A DNA stretch of 64,000 nucleotides from Tomocerus qinae. Taxonomy: Eukaryota > Arthropoda > Collembola > Entomobryomorpha > Tomoceridae. Below are positions 31,301 through 42,000 of the stretch, one piece after another. The notes below the pieces were generated by a model. That model worked only from the letters and a program-made list of their open reading frames with translations, had not been told where the DNA came from and made no database searches. Location of the stretch: positions 2,914,001 to 2,978,000 of the forward strand of contig CM034547.1 in NCBI GenBank assembly GCA_020055645.1. Direction: 5' to 3'. A program made the translations under genes and the position numbers. Every line of letters begins with the position of its first letter. Position 1 is the stretch's first letter.

Positions 31301-31769
31301 TTGTCCCCACCAGCTAACTTCTTTTGTACAGAAAAGGTAGGAAGCCTATCCCTTCTATACTAACTAACTTAACATAGAGGTAGATTTGTCGCCCTTCCTG
31401 TGTGTGTTAAAATTGATTTTAATGTCTGAAAGATATGTCACGCCCTTCTGCCCTGTAAGACAGTCATTTTGAATATGATCCCTAGGCTGTTTCCATAGGG
31501 CTGTAAAAAAACAAATTAAATTGGCCAATCTCCATTTAATTTTACAAATTTGATCTGTTTTTAAAAGCCCTATGGAAACAGCCTAGAGATCATATCCAAA
31601 ATGACTGTCGTACAGGGCAGAAGGGCCTAACATAGCTTTTACACGTTAAAATCAATTTTAACCCACACCGGACGGGCGACAAATCTAACCCTATGTTAAG
31701 TTTGTTAGTATAGAAGGGATAGGTTTCCTATCTTTTCTGTACAAAAGAAGTTAGCTGGTGGAGACAATA
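31301..31769. mobile_element. Long palindromic element, ~215-bp arms
   Basis: CCACCAGCTAACTTCTTTTG at 31308 pairs with CAAAAGAAGTTAGCTGGTGG near 31769. The arms continue through CTATGGAAACAGCCTAG to a centre near 31540. Single arms occur at 4110-4310 and 38461-38650. Confidence 0.85.
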
Positions 31770-32049
31770 ACCATTTTCCTTTGCTCTATAATTTCAACAG
31801 GCAAAAATCAAATTAATTGTACCACAGAACAATTTTAGAATAATTAAACCTAAGAAACACTAAGATTAGGTTAGATGGGTTGCCCGTTGTATAATATCGG
31901 CCGCCAAACCGGTCATTTTGAAGGTTACCCGATGCATCGAAATCAGCTTGTTCAAAATGACAAAATCGGCCGATTCGCCGATCTTTGCCTTATAATTCCA
32001 GTTCCAGTAATAATATATAATATATACGATATATATTTTTCAGTAACTT

Positions 32050-32440
32050 TTTTTTTGGAAATAAGGATCTGAGCTGAGACCACTGTTCCTACAACCACAC
32101 AGTAAATAAAAAAAATTTCAAAAGCCATACACATTTTTGTCTCTTACTTGAGGATATAAATTCGCAATATATTGTATAATACACAAAAATACCCAAATAT
32201 TCGGTTTCAAACTATAATATCTTCAAGCCGAAGACAAAAGTGTGAAATGTTCCTTATAACTACCATAATTTTTAAAATTTACTGTATAGGTGTAGTAATA
32301 ATGGTTTCAGATTTTTAGGTAATTTCCAAAACAAGTACGAATTGTCTCGATTCACATTTAACCTATGTGATTAATTATTGCTGGTTACCTAGCAACATCC
32401 CCATTTTTGGGGCAAAAACAGTCTGAGCCTTTTAAATCCC
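32050..32440. mobile_element. Palindromic MITE, inverted relative of 9197-9635
   Basis: AAGGATCTGAGCTGAGACCA...CCTACAACCAC pairs loosely with GTGTAGTAATAATGGTTTCA. GCTGGTTACCTAGCAACATC, then CCC at 32380-32402, matches the flank at 9220-9250 in reverse. More diverged than the 9.3-kb copy. 32440-33390 has no recognised gene. Confidence 0.7.
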
Positions 32441-33394
32441 TTAAATTGTGAACTGCAGCTCAATAAAAATAAAAATATTCTTATTGCCCATTTTGTTGGA
32501 AATATTATTATCTTCTTCCCAATGATGGTCGCCTGCGCCTCATTCTGTAGCAACTTCCGTTTAGGAGTTTCCGACGTACAAGCATGTCATTATATATATG
32601 TGATAGACTTGGTGGGATATCTATGATACGTGGTCATGATCACAATATTATATATCTGGTTTTGGCTGAGAGTTTTTGCACGATAATATAACGTAAGCAT
32701 GTTTGGCTTGTGTGGGAGTTGAGATTTGAGATGTTGGTTAGGAAGCAATGAGCAGACTAGACGCCAGGAAGTAATGGAACAAGAGATGGCAGCTATTGGG
32801 CTTTAAGAAAACATTATTTTTATAAGGGGGAATGAGTGGGAAGGTGGAGAACTCACTGAGCCACCGAAAAACCATCTACTCTTCAGTTTAAACTTTTTAT
32901 TTAAAGAAAGTCCAACTCAACTTTGTTGGCTAGAATATTGATTGATTTTAAGGTGTGAAAAAGTAGGAGTAGTTGGGTGGCTAGACTGTTGATAGGAGAA
33001 AAGGTGGGGAACAGGCGGAGTCAAATGACCATAAGGGGATCGTTAAAGCTGATCTTTCTTTACTAACAGTCTCACGACAAAAGGTAAATGGCTCTTCTGT
33101 GGCATGGAGCTGATAAAAATATCTTTTTGATTTGTGGGAGGGGAACAGGTGGGGATGTGGAGACTATAATATGGAGCTGATGAAGTTATTTTTTTGTTTG
33201 ATGGAGGGGAATGGGTGGTGAGGTAGAGACGGCATGATAATATTTATAAGTGGTGAGTTGAATATTACATGCACTAATAAAAGATTAGTTTTTTTTGTTC
33301 CCCTGCCGTCTAAACTTTATTCTGATATTCTCTTTTGTGAAGAAGTAGTTTTGAATATTTGTTATCGTGACGAAGTCACGAGTCCCCGAAGGGC

Positions 33395-33660
33395 ACGTTA
33401 CATAATAATTAGTATACGGTAACATTTAGAAAGATGGTACTCGAGTAAAAGCAGTTGACCAAGCTTTGAAATATTATTAAGAACCGAAGTTCCATTCAAA
33501 AGATATTACATAAATTCACGTTTACAAGTTTCGCTTTTAATGTAATATATTTTGAATGGGACGTCGGATCTTAACATTTCAAAGCTAGGCCAACTGATTT
33601 TAATTGATGCTGCCAGTACCATCTTTCTAACTGTTACCGTATACTAATCATCATGTAATT
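33395..33660. mobile_element. Foldback MITE, ~115-bp arms
   Basis: ATTAGTATACGGTAACATTT-AGAAAGATGGTACT pairs with AGTACCATCTTTCT-AACTGTTACCGTATACT, and inner CAGTTGACCAAGCTTTGAAA with its complement. GTTACATAATA / CATGTAATTATG lie outside. Confidence 0.8.
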
Positions 33661-33800
33661 ATGACCACAGATATCCCTCTCAGTCTAGTCTGAGAGAGAC
33701 TTCCCATTCTTCTATCCCTCCTAGTCTACCACATATATACACGACATGTCGTACTATTGTTTCGATACAATATTAGTGCTATATACAATATATACTGATA

Positions 33801-35131
33801 TATATGTTAACGGCAATAACTAAATTCAAGCAGTAAGCTTAATGCCTAGGCAATAAACTTAATGTCTAGGCAATAAGCTTAATGCCTAAAAATGCCCGGC
33901 ATTAAGCTTAAAGCCTAGGCATTAAGTCTAAAGCTAGGTTTTGAGTGTCATTTTCCCTTTCACTTCCGCGGAAAAAGGACCATTCAGTAACTTATTCTGT
34001 CTAAAATTCCAAATCCCCTCACCTGGGGCAACGGCAATGTTTTATTTATGAAAGTTCCTTTGTGCGTGAAGTGAAAAGTAAGTGAAACTTAAAACCTAGC
34101 TTAATGCCTGAATTTTACTCGGCATTAAGCTTAATGCCTGGTCTTATTGCCTGAATTGATTGGAAATCATTGTAAACAGCAAAAACTTAAGTCTAATTTA
34201 CACAGTCGATGTGTAAATGTATACGGTTAAAACCGGGTTAGCCATTTAAAACAATATGGGGTTTTTACATGTATTTTAATTTCATAAATTTTACTAAATG
34301 CTCTATGTTAACACCTCCCCCATTCGGATATCCCAGTAAGTGGAGCGTTAAATTGGAGATGCCAGGACTTATGATCGGAATGTGAAGAAATGACTACACG
34401 AGATAACGATAGAATTAGGACACAGGCAAATCTATAAGTTTATAGTTTATTTAAATGAAATATAAATCGATCCGATTTACTCTTACTCCGAGTTACTGAG
34501 GTAAATTATAATATTAGTGACGTGGTAGTGGTGATTACGTGGGTGGCGATGGGCTAATGATGATGGCACTCCTCATAAGTCATTGGCCAGGCCTGAGAAT
34601 GGATAAAGATGACAATTTTTGGCAATTGATATTTTTTCTTTGGAGACACTTTGACTTTAATTAAATAACGCATTTATTACGAAACCACACCTCAAGAGCA
34701 AGACTCAAGACATTGCTGAACTGAAGGCACAAATTGTCTCCGAGGTTGCAAGGATTACACTGATACAACTCTTTAACGCTCGACTTACTGGAATATCCGA
34801 ATGGAGGAGGTGGTAACATAGAGCATTTGTAAAATTTATGAAATTAAAATACATGTAAAAATCCCATATTGTTTTAAATGACTAACCTGGGTATACATTA
34901 ATTTACATTGTACATCAATACACATCGACTGTGTAAATTAGACTTAAGTTTTTATTGTTTACATTGATTTCCACCCAAATCAGGCAATAAGACCAGGCAT
35001 TAAGCTTATTGCCGAGTAAAATTCAGGCATTACGCTTAATGCCGGGCATTTTTAGGCTTTAAGCTTAATGCCGGGCATTTTTAGGCCTTAAGCTTAATGC
35101 CTGAATTTACTTACTACCGTTAACACATATA
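33801..35131 (+). mobile_element. DNA transposon copy 2 with AGGCATTAAGCTT-type palindromes
   Basis: Same ends as copy 1 (TATATGTTAACGGCAATAA and TACCGTTAACACATATA), same inner inverted repeats and DDE_3 remnant. Palindromes at 33830-33945 and 34985-35105 are more diverged. A nested CTAGGTTTTGAGTG...ACTTAAAACCTAG foldback lies at 33928-34098. It lacks the 985-base insert of copy 1. Confidence 0.8.
34620..34816 (+). pseudogene. DDE_3 transposase C-terminal remnant, second copy
   Basis: KPHLKSKTQDIAELKAQI...ITLIQLFNARL...WRRW is open from 34682 to TAA at 34814-34816. Compared with copy 1, most differences keep the residue type and there is a one-codon insertion. Confidence 0.5.
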
Positions 35132-36013
35132 TAATCAGTGTCCGCCAATTGAAAACAGCAGTTGCATCGGGAAAGCCAATCCGACAAAATTACCGAATCG
35201 GCAACTCGACCTGATATAACGAATACAATGAGGACATGATGCATTTTTACACAATTTACTAAATTATACAGTCTAAACATACATGCAAAAAGGCTAGTAG
35301 GTAAAAACAAAAAACTGCAGCTATATACAATCAGGCAGGCTCTGAAACTTAGCATTGTCAATCGGGCTCCGGCTATAGGTTTAATCCTGCATTCTGAAAC
35401 ATAGCTATTAGAAATATTGTGCAATTACAAATAACCGCGTCAAAATGCCATCAAAAAACTCAAAATTTTGAATATCTTAAATATGATGGTTGTAAAATTT
35501 AAGACTTTGAGATTTTACATACCCAATACTGATACATCGGGTTTACACGCTGTAAGAATGCGCGCACCATATATTAAAACCAAAATGAGTAGTTCCGCCG
35601 AAATTTTGTGACCTTATACCGCATTTTCAAAACTCAAGAATTGGATTTTAAGGCGATTTAATCCTTAAATCAGCAAGTTTCAACGCCCCAAAAGCCAATA
35701 TTAGGAGGGTTAAATGTGTTAAATGTGATTATTGTGGTTTTCATGTTTTTGTCATTGCACAAAACAAAGTCTATAATACCAATTGATTGTTCCATAAAAA
35801 ATCACGAGTGGATTTTCGATACTATGATTCAAAGCCAGTAAGGGAAAAAAGATTATTCAAGTTTTAACCACATTCCGAATCGAATAGCCAAAGTATTTTC
35901 TATAAAACGTGGAGATAGGATTTAGTTTTCTACATCTATTTGGTTTAAATAAATATCTATAATTTGCAGAATTAATACCTACACACTCAATATAACTATC
36001 AAATAACTATCAT
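35132..36013. other. Intergenic, no feature recognised
   Basis: AT-rich sequence between transposon copy 2 and the SLC41 stop codon. It must contain the SLC41 3' UTR. A 105-codon minus-strand open stretch at 35107-35424 overlaps the transposon end and looks non-coding. Confidence 0.5.
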
Positions 36014-39000
36014 TTAGTCTCCAACGTCACTGTCACCGTCCCCGACGGCGTAAAGGAGTAAGAATGCGATAGCCAACAGGGCAGTTCCAATCAAATCCCC
36101 TAACGCCGTTAAATAAGGTATCGCTGAATTGTCCGGATCTATTTTATTTTTCCATAAATACTGGATCAGTACTTCCGCAATAAACAGCAAAAGTATCACC
36201 TGCAATCAGGATAAAACAATCATCAAAAATTTTCCTAAATCACAAATTACTACTGAGAAGATACATTCCCCATTGAAAAACTAGAATTTTCTTAGGTCCT
36301 AATAGAAAATTTGAAACTCGGCCAAAAATTTGGAAAATACTTTCCCGTTCAAATGAAAAATAGTTTTTTCACTGAACTCGCTCGACTTTGCATTTGAAAA
36401 ATGGAATGTTTATTTAAGAATTTTAACGACGGGAACATCCATGAAACGAAACTGTCTAGCAGAACTACATACGTAATAAATCGTCATTGATCATTGAAAT
36501 AAATAAATTGGAAGCTGTCAATGTAAGTCCATATCATATGGTTATTACAGTATTGTAGGAACGTACTATACTAACATCCATCTGGGAATACTAAAATTTA
36601 AAACACTCTGTTTTTTATTTTTAAGCAGTGGACTAAGGGAGATACAGGTAACGTTTGAAAAATACATAGGACTTTTAGCAAAGAGTGCTGTACGATGTTC
36701 CAGTACAGGCAGATTGTTAGCTTGCCTAGTGATTCTATTAGCACAGTAAATTGGAGATCTTGGTAAGAGTTAGTTTCATATTACATTATATTATTTATAT
36801 ATTAGTCAAAGTGAAGTAGTCGCAAAGTCGCAAGTAAATTTATATTATCAAAAGGGCTGCAATCTTAAGAATCTTATTTAAAATTGGGTGTCGAATAATA
36901 ATTTTTGTATTTACTTGAACGAGAGCTGCCATCAGATAAAAAACAAGGAAGACGGGAGTAATGGATGTATGTCCCGCTTGAATGTAACTGATTGTGTACG
37001 CAAAGATTAAGTGACCGGGCACAACCATCATGATCAGCGATCGAGCCGTCATTGCATGCCCACCTATACAAAATAATTAATATAATGAGAGCTGATAATT
37101 AATAAGCACAATTACAAAAAGATAATATACCTTTGGAGAAAAAAACTTTGACTGGATTGATACAAATGCTTGAAGTGGATCCCGGGAGGACGCCAAGGGT
37201 GCCTTTGCAATGCAGAGATGTAGATATACGACTAGCTTGAACAGCAACCAAATTCCCACCCACTCCATTTATCACTGGCTGAAAAACCGCCACACCCGTG
37301 AAACTCTTCACAGTAAAGTCCAATATCAGACCCCCGAAACTAAAAAACAATTTGTTGATTGTTAATCCAGGTTAACAATGGAAAAATGTTTTGTTATTTT
37401 TATTTTATTTTTGCACCAAAGTTTGCATAACTCAAAAAAGGTAAAAACCATGTAAAAAACTCATCGAAAGACACAAGGAAAACCAAAAAAAATTCTGGAT
37501 AATCAGAATATGGCGTAATTAAAAATATGCCCCAGTTTCACGGTTTGAAATTGCTTTTGAATCATTTTTATCAATACATATTAAACAGTAGTGATTGATC
37601 TAAGCAGCAAAACTATTCGTACTGAGAAATAGAAATTGCTTCTTGTGATTACTAGCAGCAATCCCATATTATTATAAAGCTTCCTTTAACCAATGCCATT
37701 AAATGAATGATGAACAAACATAAATAATGGAGACCGAATCAAAAGTGAAATAATAACCTGCTTATCATCATCGCACTAAGTACTGGAGTCCAGCCAGTAT
37801 ATAAAACGCTTTTCGTCAACTTATTCTGTCGAGCAAGATAAATCCAAAACGGCATCGAAAGTAAATATCCTCCTAGAATTGAAGGAGCCACCCAGTTGTA
37901 CGTTTCTGCGAAATAATTTACCCATTTTCACTTGTAAATGACCGTAAATTTGGTTTCAGAAATTAAACAAGAAAATAAATGCCTTTTATTAAAGATATAG
38001 TTTCATTAAAGATAACCCCTTGGGGTGGTTGGTTATTAGAAATCATATACATTTTGTTGTGGAAATCTGTGATTTCATTGGCTAATCGAAAACAATTTCC
38101 ACCAATGACAATCGTTTTTGAGTCCAGGAGTGAAAAATCTATAATATTTTAAATCACAAACTCCAGGGCTACCTACTACTCAAAAAGTCTCAAAATGAGC
38201 CTTATTGTCATTCAAACAACCAATATTTTTATTATCGTGACGGTCTAGCGGGATTTGGGCCCGGGCAGCCCCCAATAAAAATAAATATAAAGTCATATGC
38301 AATAAAATATTATTATCAAATTGAAACTCAAAAATAAAAACACCGGTAAAACCGTAAAAAAAGTGGGATAGTTCTATTAAAAGTAAAAAACCCAGAAATA
38401 TGTTTTCAAAAAGTTATTATTTTAAAATCTAATTAGCCTTTTTTGGAGTAAAATATTTTACACCATCTCTAGGCTGTTTCCTTAGGGCTGTGAAAAACAG
38501 AACTTAAAAGGAGATTGACCAATTAATTGGTCAATTGCAATTTGATGATATCCAAATGAGTTTCTCATGCGACAGTAGGCCGACAGACAGCCTTCACATA
38601 CGTTAAAATCACTTTTAAAAAAGGCCTTACGGCCCACGGATCTGACCTCGACTTTTTTAGTTACAATTGATTATCTGTGTTACAATTGATTATTACTTCA
38701 CTAAGCAGTCTGAACAAACATATAATCATAACATTTTGCACCAATATTATCACCACTACTTCACTGCGTATTCATCTTTCTCTATGAAGTAATCTAAAAT
38801 CATTTGTTAGCCTTAAATAACTTTTAATTGTATGCAAAATATTTTCAATGATATCTTGTAATTGTAAATTTAAAAGTAAACCTAATTAATTAGTTTGTAC
38901 TACTTCATAGAGATCAATACGCAGTGTAGTAGTGGTGATAATATTGGTGCAAAATGTTATGATTATATGTTTGTTCAGACTGCTTAGTGAAGTAATAATC

Positions 39001-42000
39001 AATTGTAACACATGCAAGCAGTTGCTCTGTTCAGCAAGTAAGCATCATGGAGTTGAGTACAGTGTATTAGTTTGCGATTATGCTAAAAGTGTTTGTCAGT
39101 AGTTTCCTAACACAAGTCTTAGTTCAAAGTTCAGTGTTGAAATAAATATTTCCTTTGGAAATGATTTATGAAAATCATATAAAATTTTGCTATGGAATTC
39201 TGTGCTCTGATTGGTCAATTTCAAAAATGCATCGACCAATCAGAAGCGATTTTCACTGCGGTTATTATTTGAAAAATATCCTCTAGAGATAATTGTAGCA
39301 GTAAATAAAAATAATCATACCTTACCCAAGGTGATTTGAATGTTTCAATGGCTATGCCTGCAGGGGTAAGGTGACGGCGTGTTCCATTTTCACCAATCCG
39401 AATCAAACTGTGTTTGGAAAAACTGGTTGGCGGAAACCCGTTTTCTGGAGCACGTCATCACCTTACCCCTGAGGGCGTAGCCATGGAAACATTCAAGTCA
39501 TATTGGACTTACCTATTGTTTTAAAGATAGAGTTAGAAATGCATGCAAGGAGAGACAGAGTGGTGAGATCTCCTAAACTGGCAGCAATCGGAGTGGCTAC
39601 ATTATCTGGATTTATTTTGAACTGCCGGGACAGAACTATGACCAGGACCATCACAACACCTGCAATAAAGTAAACCGTTGAAGATAAAAAACGATCTTAA
39701 ATTAGAGAACAACTTTCAGTGGATTAAATCAAAAATTCATTAGAATTTAAATTTAATTTGCGGTTTAGTGTTTAGTGTGCTATATGTTCAGTGTACAAAA
39801 TTTACCACTTTTTAGGCCTTTTTACCATCACAGTGGTAAATGCACTTAATGGTAAAAATGCATTTAATGGTAAAAATGGTAAATTTTAGCGATTGCTTAG
39901 ACAGCTTAGTACAGATACACTATACTTCCTAAAGTATAGTTTTAAAACTTTGTTTTCTATGAAATATTTCCAATTATCCCCTTAATTAATCAAATTAATC
40001 AATTTATTTGATCGTTCACCGAAAGTTATAAAAAATGCTACTAAAACCAAGACTAATGCCAATTTAAAATTGATATGAATGTGCCAATTTAATTGCAATT
40101 AATATCTCAATTGATGAATAAGGGCTGTTAGGGCCGTCATTGGTTGATTCCAACTCTGAATAATAAAGGTTGCGAATTAAAGCTTATGGCACACACAGGG
40201 ATTTTGTATGGCAAGAAGTTTTGGTAAACAGTCGTACTTTGTATGGTGTGTTATAGAAAACCGTGTGAAACTTTCTGGTAGATAAAGGAATTATGTATGG
40301 CGCTATTGTGAGACAAAGAACGGTGGACGTGACATAGAAAATGTAAATGTTTCGTCATTGCAAGTACATATTTTTTATTTGTATGCATTAGAAAATTAAG
40401 AAAGCAAATTAGGTAAACAAGTAAAATTAGGCAATGTCAATTCCAATATCAATTTAATTCCATTTTTGAATGTTTTTCGTCGTATTTTGTTCATTTTCCT
40501 TGTCCGAAAGGTCACTGTCACTATAGTATCGGTATGATATTCCAAACTTATTACTTTTGACACAGCGATGGTGATTTCACTCAAGTACTAACTGTCACAC
40601 TAAAGGCAAAAAATGAATATACATTTTCAAAGAAATGCAGCTAATATTAAATGTTATCTTCATTCAGATTGCTAAATAAAGGAACGTTGACTGTTTCCTC
40701 TTATCTACATTATCATTTGCGTGTTTTAGACACTATATAGTAGTTGCAATAGTACCTTACATTCCGAATTACCAATACATTGTTTAACCTTAACTTACTC
40801 TTGGTACTCTTATTAGTACCACATAATTCCTTTATCCACCAGAAAGTTTCACACGGTTTTCAATAACACACCATACAAAGTACGACTGTTCACTATTCTT
40901 GCCATACAAAATTCATGTGTGTGCCATAAGGATTCCATTTTTTCCAATAATAAACACTAATCAATTTGTGAAAACAATCATCTACTAAGCTATTTCATAC
41001 TTTAGCACCGAATTTTATTCAAAATTTAAACACGAAATTTAAAAACCTATTTTTTACCATTTATACCACTTAGGACTACTTTGTAGGTTAAATGCCATTA
41101 AAAACCACTTACCACTGGTAAGTGGTAAATGGTATTTTGTACACTATGTTGTCTACCACTATAGGCATATTGAAGGGCATAAAGTCGTAGACAGGGACAA
41201 AGTAAAGACAGGCACCAATTTGTTTCGAAAGAGTATAATCATCGCTACTTACAAACTTACTTTCTTAAACGAAGGCCCGGATAGTAATTAATTATTTCTA
41301 ACTTTTTCTGGGAGACATTTAGAACCATAAGCGTCTAAATGTTTCCGTTTATCCGTTTCGTGACCGTGATTAACAAAAAAAATTACTTATTTTAACAATT
41401 TCAATAACTATTTAAAAATAAAAAATAATTTGGTTGTTATTTTAGCGAAATATCGCCTATTTTTTTAGGTCATTACATATATTTTAGTAAAAATATATTC
41501 TAATAATTATTTTGTGAATAATTTTGCTGATATATTATTATTTTGCCTATATACATACATATATTGGGTAATTTCAATCAAAAACCAGGTCTCAGACGAG
41601 TGTAAATCATTTTAAAAATCGCGCCATGAAATACACAGGGCATAAAACGACCCGCTTTCTATGGACCTATGACCTAACCTAATTAAAACAATAACATTGA
41701 TAGGTATCTGTGCAACCTCTGCTTTACTTCAACCAAAATCATTAATCCCAGCACACCAAGCGCTAAACCGTGAAAAGGTGAATTAGAAAAATACCTAAAG
41801 CGAAACTTGCAATAGAGGCTGTGACGACACTGGAGGTGCAAAGTATAAGAGCGTGATTGCCATCAAAATGCCCGTCAGGTATCCATCCTAATATCACTGC
41901 AGCTATCGACGCTAAAAATCCGACCACAATAGCTTGACACTGCAAGGAAATGAGTTATTAATTCCGTGTGGAAGAGAATTGATCAGGGACAAAAATACGG

